60,324 nucleotides of DNA from positions 1-60,324 of the forward strand of contig JAAVTG010000352.1 of the NCBI GenBank assembly GCA_011947345.1, written 5' to 3'. A program made the translations under genes and the position numbers. The DNA is from Phytophthora quininea. Lineage: Eukaryota > Oomycota > Peronosporomycetes > Peronosporales > Peronosporaceae. Each line of letters begins with the position of its first letter. Position 1 is the first letter of the stretch. The notes beneath the pieces are model-generated. The model was not told the DNA's origin, did no database searches, and saw only the letters and a program-made list of their open reading frames with translations. Of this stretch, positions 1 to 10,228 are shown piece after piece.

Positions 1-2
1 GT

Positions 3-3000
3 GATGCCGTGGCGAACCTCGTGGAGATTGGCACTCACCATACAAGCAACACAGTGCGTGAGAACACAGCCTTGTGCTTGTCAAACATGTCCGCTACAGC
101 TGACAGTCGTGCGCTTCTGGCACGATTCGGTGTTGTTTCCTTGCTGCTGCGCTTCCTGGAAGAAGATGAGGCTGCTGGCACGGCATTAGCTCAACAGTTT
201 GCTGTCTTAACCCTCTGCAGTTTGTTGGCCCACCCAGCAGCCAGTACCGAGTTATTGCAAAGTAACATGCCTGCAGCACTAGCAAGACTGGCCACGAGGA
301 CGCCCCATGACCGTGTTCGAGAGCTCTGCGCCAACGCACTTTTCAACGTATCGTGCGAGAGAAGTCTTCACGGCGTACTGCTTCAGGACGATACCATTCG
401 GGCGATCGTGCGGCTCTGCAAGCGCAAAGGTGATGTCGACGACGACGCTGCATCGGGAACTGCAGCAACTGGAACGCCTGCTGCTCCTTCGACCCTGCAG
501 CATCTTCAGGACCACCGGTGGTGCTACTACGGCACCAGGAGTGTGCTCTAGGCTGCCTGCTCAACCTATCGTTCGGGGCTGAGAGTCGACCTTCTCTACT
601 CCGAGCTGATGTCGTTTCAACACTTGCCAAGCTCTTCCAGAAACCGCCGGCACGTAGCGATGAACTGCTGCGGCAATGCGCTGGAGTACTCGCCAATCTG
701 TCCTTTGATGCCGAAGCACGAGCTCGAATTGTGGCTGACCAAGGTGTACGTCTAATCCGCCGCATCATGAGCGCAGCCACGGCCTCTGCCAATGCTGCTG
801 CGTCTTCGGACATGCCTGTAAGTGCCGCCTCCGTCACAATCATTCGAGAGACACTTCGAAGCTGTGCGACTGCATGTTGCAACCTTGCGGCCGACGCACT
901 TGAGAAGACGCCTATCCTGGACATGTTGATAGACTTGTCGGCGTCTTCACACCCTCCAACGACGTTGACGTGTGCCATTGCATTCGCGAAAATGGCATCC
1001 AGCGCAACACATCGAGCTCACCTTACGCGTTGCGCAGAGCTGTACCCGGCACTTACGCTCATGATGCGTTGCGGTGTGGAGGACATACAGATCTACTCGG
1101 CTGTGGCTCTGTGCAACCTGGCGGTAGAACCCCCAGCAGCAAAACCTGTCGGAGTTCGCTACGTATGGAAGGAAGGCACCGTGCCCGACTTTATCGTGAA
1201 CGCTCTGCTTCGCATCAACAGCGACTCCACCAAGGAGATCTGTGCCCGTGCATTGTTCAATCTGCTCACACACGACGAACTTCGAGCAGCCCATTAAAGA
1301 CGGCGTGCTGTATGCACTTGTGAAGCTCGCACGACTAGAGAGTGTCGAGATCCGTACGCTGTGCGTCGCAGCGCTATACAATCTCAGTTGTGATCCAGCA
1401 CTGGCGGAGACACTAATGGAGCTCAAGGTCGCACAAGTCATCACTAAATTGTGCGAGATGGAGTTCAGTAGTCAGGAAATTCATCGTCGACTTGCTGCTT
1501 GTTTAACCAACATGGCGTCTGAGCCGAAGCCCCTGCAGGCAAGAAAGCGGACACTGCTGCAGCAGCAGCTTCTGCTAGCATGGGCGTCAGACTGGTTGAG
1601 AGCGGAGCTCTAGTTGCACTGCTAGTGCTTTGCGAACATGCCGATCCACCCACGCGTCACGCATGCGCCGCAGCCTTGTGCTTCTTGTCTGCCTACCGAG
1701 TCAACTGCGAGGCGATGGCAACGCTTGGCCTAGTGGACGTACTCACGAAGAAGTTACTGCTAGCTCCAGTTGACGTAGAAACCCCGGAGAACGATGACGA
1801 ATACTCGACGATAGAGCAGCGCCAGCAGCACGAGTTTGCCCTCAACGCACTCTGCAATATCTCGTGTTATCAAGCACTACACGACCGCATGGAAGAGGCT
1901 GGAGCCGTCCCGCAAATTATCCGCCTGTTAGCTACCACCATGAACCATGGACAACGAGAAAACGGCGACGACCAGGATGACCAGGCTATTATACTGGCAT
2001 GCGTACAGACTCTGGCCAATCTGACATTCCACGCGCGACATCGCCATGAGATGCTCACTCACAAATTAGTTCCGACTTTGCTGTGTCGACCACAGGCGCT
2101 GCGGTCTTCACAACGAATCGGCGACGTGTGTGCCGAGATCATCGGCACACTGTGCGAAGACACACTACACTGGCAGGAATTGATCGCCACCGGTGCAGTT
2201 CGCGTGCTACGCGAGATCACCGACGTCTCGACCCAGTCTGAAAGTCCTTCTCCTGCAGCACTACGCGCTTCCATCTACGCACTGAGCCAGCTAGCACGTT
2301 GCGAAAAGAGTGGGAAACTGTACTCGTCGACGGCGCATTGAACGTTGTGTCTCGAGCACTTGATCTGGGGAAGGATTTAATGAACCTGGAAGATGGACCA
2401 GCGAAAACCAAAGCTCACGAAGCTCGACAGGAGATGGCAGAACGGTGCGCTGTTATCTTACGCGCATTGTCGACACAAGGAGAAGCAGTTTGCTTGATGC
2501 TCATGCGGGACATGAAGTTGGTTCCAATGCTGAACACCATCATCAGTACGTGTTGCCCTGGTCGCCGACAATTGCAAGCCAGCAAGCATCTCATCTTGGC
2601 ACTTTACAACCTCACGTCCTGCCGTGTAAGCGTCGATGACGAGGAAGAGGACGGTGCCAATACCAGCGACGCCAACGATGGCTCGACTTCAGAACCAAAA
2701 GAAAGTGAAGGAATGCGGGGCTTAGACATGATGGTGATCACCGGTGTGGTGCCATTGCTAGTTCGACTGTCTACTGATGGAGGCAGCGATATGGCACCAG
2801 CCTGTGCCGTCGCGTTGGCGCACATTAAACATCGTATCAAAGAGCGCTTAGCGCAATGGCAAAACATGCCTCAGAACGATTCCGCTGAGCACCCGCAGCG
2901 TCGTAAATTCGAGGAGATCGACAACATGATGGAAGCTGGTGTTATCACAGCGCTGCTAGCAATGTTCGAGCTGGACCCGGCAGGTATCCAACGTGTTGAT

Positions 3001-3855
3001 CGGTTAGCAGCAGCAATGCCGCCGGCACTCGCCGTCCTACGTTCTGCCACCGAGAAAGACTGGACATTTTATCCAGGCAACACGGGTCTGCATTTCGAGA
3101 CGCCGTTGCCAGTCTGCTGGGACTTCCGGAGCTCCGCTATCGACGATGCACGCTTCGTTCCTGCTGAACCACGGACCTTCTTGGCGACACTTAGCCCAGT
3201 CGTCCCTGCATCAGGTGTAGCCATACAAGACAAGCTCTACGGCAAATTCCGGGTCCTCCGAGTGCGTTTAAACAAATGTCTACTGCACCTAGAGAACTCT
3301 AGATTTGCTAAACACGCAGCGGCGGTGTTGGCGTCAGCGACGGCGGGATCGACCAGCAGCAGCGCCACCGATTTGTCGGACGCAATCGCCATGGCCATTG
3401 GCGATAACGAAGACGATCTCGACGATGACGACGATGATGATGACCGTCCTCACCGGAAAACTAGTGCTGCTAGGAGACCTGCTGGTGGCGCGAGCTCGAG
3501 ATCCAACACTTCGTCAGTGATCACTGACGACGACGACGCTGGAAGCGAAATGCGGATGCCCTCGCCTGTGAAGAAGAAATCGCACACGGGACGGTCTTTG
3601 CTGATGAACCGAGCGGGAAGTTCACGTGGTAGTGCCGCGTTTGGGATTGGTTCTGGTAGTGGGAGCAGTACCGATAGCACTGCCTCGTTGCAGCAGCGAC
3701 GAAGCTCAAAAGCTCCCAATGGACGTAAAACGAGTCACTTGAGCCACGACAACAGCAGCAGCAGCATAAGCTACATCGCCCGCAAAGGTTCGTCATCGCG
3801 TCGATTCGGCAGCGATAGTTCCTCTAGCTCTGGTGTCACCCTACCCAAACTTTAG
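3..3855 (+). CDS. Armadillo-repeat protein, 5' end cut by window, four frameshifts
   Basis: The reading frame is open from the first bases, so the start codon lies outside the window. Many ~42-residue alpha-helical repeats carry armadillo hallmarks such as CLSNMS, ALFNVS, CLLNLSF, ALYNLSC and ALCNISC, so this is a long armadillo solenoid, probably a protein-binding scaffold. After about 2.9 kb the repeats give way to a unique region, then a tail with an Asp run (about 3410-3445) and Ser-rich low complexity (3600-3830), likely disordered. Frames change near 430-515, 1270, 1537 and 2308. The last is repaired by one A in an A-run, the third by one G; the second needs one base removed. The first could instead be a GT-AG intron of 71 or 80 nt starting at 430. 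Partner and pathway are unknown. Confidence 0.8.
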
Positions 3856-3900
3856 TTACTACTATACCGAGTACACATCGTTGAAACCAGCTTCGCTGTT

Positions 3901-4455
3901 TTACTCCATCATGATTTTGTCTCGCAGTTGCTGCGTCATAGCGGTGTCGTCCAGATAGTCTATCAATGCTCCATTCCCCGCCACCTTGACATGTTGCAAC
4001 TTCTCCAGCTTCTCTAAACTCTCCACAGGTAATGTCTTTAGCAGGTTCTCACTAATATCCAGTGTCTCTAAGTTCTTGAGCTGCTCCACATCGTCCGACA
4101 GCTTTTGCAGGCGGTTCTGTTTGAGGTTTAGATGCTGCAGCTCCGACAGCTTGAACACAGCGTCCGGCAGGTCTCGCAGCTGATTCGAGGATAGATCCAG
4201 CGTCTCTAACTTGGGGACGCGCTCCAGCGCCAGCGCCAGGCGACAGGCGCAGGCATCACCCACGTGCTCGCACATGAGCTGGCGACAGACCAAGTCGCCG
4301 GACTTAGACAGTTGTAGCTCGAGAACCTGTGGTCCGTTGCGCGCGATATCTCGTAGGGATGTTGCGAATTGAGGTGCAGGACTGTGTGCCAGTTGGTGTC
4401 GCAGGAATCGCAGTGGGAGGGCACGAATGCGGAGCGAAGAGATCGGCCGAAGCAT
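3901..4455 (-). CDS. Small leucine-rich-repeat protein, possibly mitochondrial
   Basis: A complete 184-residue ORF. The first ~25 residues are rich in Arg, Leu and Ser with no acidic residue, which resembles a mitochondrial presequence (inference). Residues about 85-165 contain typical LRRs, for example LETLDLSSNQLRDLP, LQHLNLKQNRL and LETLDISENLLKTLP. It lies tail-to-tail with the armadillo gene, stop codons about 45 nt apart. No catalytic domain is visible, so a protein-protein interaction role is the most that can be said. The start is the first in-frame ATG. Confidence 0.75.
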   Translation of the reverse strand: MLRPISSLRIRALPLRFLRHQLAHSPAPQFATSLRDIARNGPQVLELQLSKSGDLVCRQLMCEHVGDACACRLALALERVPKLETLDLSSNQLRDLPDAVFKLSELQHLNLKQNRLQKLSDDVEQLKNLETLDISENLLKTLPVESLEKLEKLQHVKVAGNGALIDYLDDTAMTQQLRDKIMME

Positions 4456-5181
4456 GTTTATTATTGTGCGGCTCTGAAGGTGCGGAAATGGGTACTGCCG
4501 ACATTTTTGGGTACTTCAACGAAATGGCTACATATACCATTGTACGATAATGAGTTGCTGGCCGCAAGTGCTGTTGTTGGTTTGCAGAGGAAAAAGCTGT
4601 GGATGCCTTCAATAACTGCAGATCGTGCAGGACACGACGGTACTTCGCAGCCACTCGCCTTGCAAATGTCGCTGTTGGATAAGCTCGTGCCTCTCCACTC
4701 GCCACTGTGATATTTTCGCTGCTTGAATAAGTTTCTGCTGAGAATTTCGCCAGCTATTTAATACCAGTTACAATTTGATGGGACGGACTGCCAACTGGTT
4801 GTCCAAGATGGTGAGCTCGTGTCTGGTGGTGCCATCTCAAACTTTCTTGACACGTCCGAGAGTCAGCGTTATATGAAACACTGTATGAGCTTTACAAATT
4901 CCCATACATTTGGTCCGACTCGTTCCGTACCCCTAGCCCTTTCATTAGCGCCGGGCCGCGGTGCACACTGAAAGACTTGCGAGTGCTGAAAAGCGCATGC
5001 GAGTGCGTGCGCTACCTGGACGCGTGCGCGAGATTAGCAGGCGCCACCTCGTCGGGACACACTTTAGAGCAGGCCTGTGCAGGCGGAAGGCGGAGCCGCG
5101 AGCCGCAGTCTCCTCAGCGTTCGTGTACGGCACCAGGAACTCTCCGACTATCCCCCTTGGTCCCATTATCTAACCTTTTAT
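4456..5181. other. Intergenic, with coding-like scraps of unknown origin
   Basis: No complete gene is visible. Two short stretches in different plus-strand frames (about 4762-4960 and 4855-5110) have protein-like composition and could be one frameshifted exon or a gene remnant, for example around LYELYKFPYIWSDSF. I do not recognise them. The promoter of the downstream transporter should lie at the right end. Confidence 0.3.
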
Positions 5182-7105
5182 ATGTATACACCCTCAGGTA
5201 TACGTATGCAGAGCGACCGAGGCAGCTACAGCTTCATCTCAGAGGGGTCTTTCGGTGCCAACCCAGCGGAATACGACTGGGAGCGTATACAAGCAGGAGA
5301 GGACGATGTATACGGGCTCAGGATACCTCGCGAGCTCCATTCTGCCGCACCGACAGACAATGTGGACGACCTACTAAGTGCACAAAGCGTCGCAGTTAAT
5401 ACTGCTGAAAAGCCACACAAACAGCAGCACTCGGTGGGCTTCGATCAGACGTGGGTGGACTCGGAAGTCCCAATGGTGGGAAGGTCAAGCTCTGCTCCAC
5501 CGTCCATCCAGTTGCTACAGGAAGTGGTGCGTCCGTCAGAACGGAGACGGGCAGCAACCGCCCCACCATCGGGGTTTTTCAATCACGTGTTGTATGGGAG
5601 TCTTCGCTCCGGAGCTCTGGCGGAACTGTTCACGCAGCCGTATTGCGGCTTGGCGTTCTCGGCTGCAGCTAGTGGCTTCATGACGCCGTTCCTGGCAGAC
5701 GCCTTCCAGCCGTTGCTGTGTGTCTATCTGAGCTTCAACTCGGACCAGTGCGACGCCACTTTGAGGTTTCTAAAGCTTCCAGGAGTCATCAGCTTTTTTA
5801 TTGGCGTGTTGTCCGACTTTTATCCGTTATGGAGTTTCCACAGGAAAGCGTATATGTTGGGAGGGTGGATATTGGCGTATATGGCGCTGATGGCGTTGGT
5901 TGTAGTGGCACTGGTGGACGACAGTACAGGGTTTATGGACCCCAGTGTCAGAACGTTCCACGGAGGAGTGGTGTACGTGCTGCTCATGATGGCAACGTCG
6001 CTGGGGATCACAGTAGCGTCAGTGACGGCGTTCGCTTTTTGGTGGAGTTATCACAGCGGGAACCGATCCACGAGCGCGGCACTTTGTTAGTACAGTATCT
6101 GATTGTACGGGAGGTGGCAACGCTACTTGCAGATATTGTCATATCTTGTGTGGTGGGCTACGATGAGGACACAAAGCTAACAGAGGCGAACATCTCGATG
6201 AAGGCGGTGATTTTGATCATGGCCGTAGTGACATTAGTTCCCATTCCGGCGGTACTATTCCGACTCGACGAAGAGCCCAGGCAGATTAAGGTAGACTCAG
6301 TCGACCGCTCTTCATTGACGCGACATCTTTGGAGTATTCTGCAGCAAGAGGCGGTGTGGCGGATTATTTTATTCGTATGCTGCTCCGTTTTCCTGGCGTC
6401 GTTCCGATTCAACTTCGCTGATAGTGCTGTGCTGCATTGGGCCGGCGCGTCACCTGATGCAGAACGGGTGGGGGCAATTCCAGAGCAAATTGTTATGATT
6501 TTATCGATCGTGGTGTTCCAACTCACACTGTTCAATTACAGCTGGATCCGCATCTCGGTAGCGGGTCTTCTGCTCAGTGTTGGCGTTGACCTGCTGTCCT
6601 CCATACCGACGATTTTCAACGGCGTTCGAAGCGCTTGGTATGTCATGTCGATTCAGGCGCTTGATGGTGTTGCACGCGCTACTGTTCTCTTGGTGACAAC
6701 CCTACCGATCGTAGAAATCACAGAGAACTGTTTAGAAGGTGCCACGACAGGGCTTGTGTCGTCCTACAACGTCCTCATTGCAATGGTTATACTCACCTTC
6801 TCGGACGCTATCAGCAGTTCGAGCTCCGGAATGAAGAGAGACTTCACAGACGACGTGCTGGACACGGACTCTGCTGGAACACGCACCCAAGTGCTGTCGT
6901 TTTTGATGGCGAACTGCGCGATCAATCTGCTCGCGCTGATCCCATCCTGTATTTATTGCCGCGCCAGAAGTTGGAGGCCCAGGAGATGCGCACGTACGGC
7001 AACTACAGTCGTCCAGCTGGAATCGCCATCGCCGTGCTGTTTGTTGGACTGGTCGCCTACGCGGGCACTGTCAATCTCCTGGCATTGTTGAACGACACGA
7101 ACTGA
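5182..7105 (+). CDS. BT1-family folate/biopterin-type membrane transporter, two frameshifts
   Basis: A cytosolic N-terminus of about 140 residues is followed by a series of hydrophobic helices to the C-terminus, as in the BT1 (folate-biopterin transporter) branch of the major facilitator superfamily, which is expanded in oomycetes. The stretches PFLADAFQPLL, GVLSDFYPLWSFHRKAYM and VELSQREPIHERGTLL fit this family. The substrate cannot be read from sequence. Frame changes near 6040 (T/G run) and 6955 each need one base added; the final frame encodes the last helix and stops at 7103-7105. In-frame ATGs at 5182 and 5206 are both possible starts. Confidence 0.75.
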
Positions 7106-7496
7106 GGAGAAGGAGGTTTTTGTTTTGGATGAATGTAAGCAACGCAGCAAAGTGCCGTCGTGGGAATTTTGAGGTACCAATGATAATAAAGGTGGCTGTA
7201 ACAAAACTTCTTAGCATGATGCCATGACCCAATCCATTAGAAATTGCCAAGAGGCATTAAGACAAGTTTTGCTTCGACTGGTGCGGCGGAACGACCAAGG
7301 TGATAATCTTGACGGTGCAGATATATTACTCGTGAAGTGCCGTCCCACAGCAAGCGACCACTCAGTTGGCCGTCCCAATACGAGACGTCTTCACGTACAC
7401 AGGCAATTACAAGACGTCGGTGTAGCTCTCCAATTTGCAGTGATCGTGTTTGCAAGATAAAAGTTGCGGGATTCCTATCGCTGTCTCCTCTGCTAG
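7106..7496. other. Intergenic, convergent 3' flanks
   Basis: This lies between the transporter stop and the last exon of LSM6, which converge. I see no supported gene here; the ORFs on both strands look like chance. Confidence 0.5.
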
Positions 7497-7794
7497 TTAC
7501 TTGGATGCCGAGATGTAGAGAACTACAGGAGCAAATGTTAATTATTGTACCCAATATTCCCACCTCCCTCTCTTACTGACCGTTGTTGCCTCGGATGAAG
7601 CAGTCTCCGTACTGGGCCTTGAGCTGTCCGTTTGCGTACTCCTGCGTCTGCTCCATGGCGATGTTCATGAAGCCGTCCAGACACGCCAGCACGCCCTTGT
7701 ACTCCACGCCGTTGTTGAGCTTGACGTCCACGGGCCGCCCCAGCACGCCCTTGAGGAAGTCGGACGGCGTCTTCTTAGTCGGCTGCTCCGCCAT
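7497..7794 (-). CDS. LSM6: U6 snRNA-associated Sm-like protein LSm6, two exons
   Basis: LSm6 is a ring subunit of the LSm2-8 complex (U6 snRNA 3' end, nuclear splicing) and the LSm1-7 complex (mRNA decay). Exon 1 (7581-7794) carries Sm motif 1 (SDFLKGVLGRPVDVKLNNGVEY and the following GVLACLDGFMNIAMEQ) and most of Sm motif 2 (YGDCFIRGNN). A 58-nt intron (7523-7580, donor GTCAGTAAG, acceptor CCTGTAG) separates a 26-nt last exon (7497-7522) that supplies VLYISASK, exactly the expected Sm2 end. The product is 79 residues, the usual length. The ATG at 7794 gives the family-like N-terminus; an ATG at 7806 would add four residues. Confidence 0.93.
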
Positions 7795-7875
7795 GTCTTT
7801 TAGCAAAATAAAACAAATTTATAGTAAAAGTTTGACCCAAATACCCATTTCGACATTCCACTCAAGCCATCAATA
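7795..7875. promoter_or_regulatory. 81-bp divergent promoter between LSM6 and the Myb gene
   Basis: The two start codons are only 81 bp apart on opposite strands, so both promoters and 5' UTRs must fit here or overlap the genes. The interval is AT-rich and holds CATTTCGACATTCC near the Myb ATG, a weak Inr-like element. Shared regulation of a U6-binding protein and a putative snRNA-gene activator is an inference from position. Confidence 0.45.
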
Positions 7876-9424
7876 ATGCAGCGGCAGGAGGCTCGTCAAG
7901 GCTCCGTGGAGGCCGTGACAGCGGCGATAGAGGCCAACCGAGCGCTGGTAGACGAACTACAAGTACTGGAGCAGTCGCTTGCAAGCGAAGAGGCTCGATT
8001 AGTGACTCAAACACAAGAAATTCGACATCGAATGGCTCTCCGAAGGGCCAAGCAGGCCATGGACGCGTTATTCCCCAAAACTACAAGACCTGCAGCGTCT
8101 CCAGAAAATTACGAGAAGGTTAAACCGTTAGCCAACGGAGTAGTACCGCGGTCTTTCATCCGTCAGCAGCCGTCCTTCTTTTCGGACGAGCAGACCAAGC
8201 GAGGTCCAGGCAGACCCAAGAAGAAGCAGAAGAAGGACACTGACCAAGCTCCTGAAGGTGCTGAAGCTCTTAAGAAAATGGTGGAACCTCCGCCTAATGC
8301 TGACACAAAGTTTCTAAGAGCTCACAGCCACGAGTCCTTCCTGGCGACACCGCCGTCGACGTTTACACCAAAAGAACGTAAGGTTGTGAAGGAGTTCGCA
8401 GAGGAGTACTGCAGTGATCATAGAGTACAAGAAATCCCGTTGGAGGCTTGGAACGGTATTCGAGTGTGGCAAATGAAGAAGTCAAAGAGACAACTGCCGA
8501 TAGATCGATCAGGGTTTGCTTGTAAGTTGTGGTATGAGCTGCATGAAGCGCCGCAGTTGCGAGTGTGTGCATGGACCAAGCAGGAAGACGCGGCGTTATT
8601 GAAGCTTGCAACTGGAAAAGAAGATCTCACGCTGGTCAATAATTGGTCTGAGATCGCCAAACGGATGCCGATTCCAGGGAGACCTCCGGTGCATTGTCTT
8701 ATTCGGTATCAAACGACTCTATGTGGAGATAATGTACGCTCAAGCTTTACGCCCGAAGAAGAAAAAGCTGCGTGATGCTGTCGGTGTGTTTGGAGAGAAG
8801 TGGAACATCATTGCAGACCTTATGGATGGGCGCTTGTCAGAGCAGTTGCGACATCGATGGCAGCTCACTCTAGCTCCAGGTCTACGTCAAGGCAAGTTCT
8901 CGGTAGTCGAAGACAGACGTATACTGCTGGCGCTACGAGCATATGTACCCAAAGACAGCGACTTTAGTCGAGATAGCGTGCCTTGGAATGACGTGAGCCG
9001 CCACGTTCCAGGACGTACCCAGCCAGCACTTCGCGACCGCTTCATCAATTCTCTAAACCCAGAGCTATCCTTCCGCAAGTGGTCCAAGCAGGAAGATATG
9101 ACGATTTTGTCGTGTGTGAATGAGTGGGGAATTGATGCTCCTGGACTATGGACACGACTGGCGAGTGAGCTTGGAGATCGCACAGACTCGCAGGTGGCGC
9201 GTCGCTGGCGGAGTTTGGCGCCTGCAGCTGCTGAACAGCGACGGCAAATACTTCAAGAAGCCAGCAAACACCAAACATCTTCTGTCTTTCGCCGGCCAAC
9301 GATCCACAGACGTAGCAATCAAGCCAAAACCGAATACGCAAAGCGCAGTACCTACGATGCTCGAGCTAGTGGTGACAATGGAGATGGCCAAGTACATGTA
9401 GAAGATATTCTTGTCGTCTTGTAG
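7876..9424 (+). CDS. SNAPC4: Multi-Myb-repeat protein, SNAPC4 (SNAP190)-like, one frameshift
   Basis: An N-terminal coiled coil (about residues 10-65) is followed by a basic AT-hook-like patch (RGPGRPKKKQKK) and at least four tandem Myb/SANT repeats: AWTKQEDAALL, SFTPEEEK with FGEKWNIIADLM, KFSVVEDRRILLAL and KWSKQEDMTIL. This order resembles SNAP190, the DNA-binding subunit of the snRNA-activating complex that binds proximal sequence elements of snRNA promoters. One extra A in the A-run at about 8760 breaks the second repeat; removing it restores KLRDAVG. The 3' end (from 9315) lies in a 914-bp segment duplicated at 12076. Another Myb regulator is possible, but the repeat number favours SNAPC4. 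Confidence 0.72.
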
Positions 9425-9546
9425 CAGAAATCTAAGGAAAAGAGTTACTTCAGGTTGGCCCGAAATACGAGCGGTTGTCGGTGAAACCATCCCACATTTC
9501 CGAATTCCGACTGCTCGAACGACGCCCAACCTGTCTTGGAAACAAC

Positions 9547-9963
9547 ATGGAGGTGCTATCGGTCAATGCTACATCCATGAGACGTACCAGTCTCTCCTCC
9601 CGCGGAGCGTCTCGCAGCTCTACGTCGCGCAGTTTACACACCCAGTTCAAGATGGACGAAGACTACTCATCGGGCGATAACCAGCGCGCTCAGCCACAGT
9701 CTGTGGCTACAAACACCAAGGCGACTCGATGCTACCGCCCAAAGGAATGGAGCCCCGAAGCTGAAGAAGCTTTTCGCGTGCAGCAGACAGGTTGGCGCGA
9801 TATCAAGGAGTACATGGAATCGTACGGGGAGCCAGAGCGCTGGCACAACGGCTTCGTGCGTTGCACTCGCGTCAAGAGCAACGGCTACTACACTTACTGG
9901 CGTCCGCACCGTGAATGCGACGACAAGTATCTCCACACGGTCAAACTATTCGAGTACGAGTAG
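9547..9963 (+). CDS. MEIG1: MEIG1-like protein, copy 1
   Basis: The last ~75 residues match the MEIG1 family: FRVQQTGWRDIKEY, then ERWHNGFVRCTR, then RECDDKYLHTVKL. In mammals MEIG1 works with PACRG in sperm flagellum assembly; a zoospore-flagellum role here is inference. The 138-residue protein starts at the first ATG in frame; its first ~60 residues are Ser/Arg-rich and not conserved in the mammalian protein. It lies in a recent duplication and differs from copy 2 at one residue in the core (Trp here, Arg in copy 2, before RPHRECDD). Confidence 0.8.
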   Translation: MEVLSVNATSMRRTSLSSRGASRSSTSRSLHTQFKMDEDYSSGDNQRAQPQSVATNTKATRCYRPKEWSPEAEEAFRVQQTGWRDIKEYMESYGEPERWHNGFVRCTRVKSNGYYTYWRPHRECDDKYLHTVKLFEYE

Positions 9964-10038
9964 AAGTTGACAACACAAAAGATGGAGAAACCTCAATCCA
10001 ATCCAAAACTTACGAGCCACATCCTCCTGCTCACCTCT

Positions 10039-10228
10039 TCACTCGACAAAACTGAGCTGGCCCAGAGCTAGCGCCACCGCGATCAGCACCACAGTGACCC
10101 ACCACAGAAAGCTGGTTGAACCGTCAGCCTTTTGTTTCAGCTGCTGCTTGCTCTCATGAGCACTAGCTTTCTTCCTTTCCTTTGTCTCGTCAATCAATCT
10201 TCCGCCTCAGAGCTTCTTCTCCTCTTCC
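10039..10228 (-). pseudogene. Truncated 3' end of the TPR gene
   Basis: This is the duplicated C-terminal part of the TPR gene at 12800-13728, including its membrane anchor and stop. It is cut at 10228 where the CRN-bearing segment begins, and a TGA has arisen at the codon equivalent to Trp in KRWGGR. It cannot encode a TPR domain. Confidence 0.85.

Larger units (their letters stand above)
9315..10228. repeat. 914-bp direct repeat, left copy
   Basis: It matches 12076-12989 at a constant offset of 2761 with no indel and about a dozen substitutions (roughly 99% identity). It carries the last ~110 nt of the Myb CDS, a whole MEIG1-like gene and the 3' part of the TPR gene. Confidence 0.93.

Noticed and set aside
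343..978. 211-codon minus-strand ORF in the armadillo gene
   Set aside because: Antisense to armadillo repeats; Ser/Arg/Ala-rich shadow without motifs.
7224..7563. ORFs on both strands between BT1 and LSM6
   Set aside because: No ATG-supported family, no motif; the minus one overlaps the LSM6 last exon in another frame.
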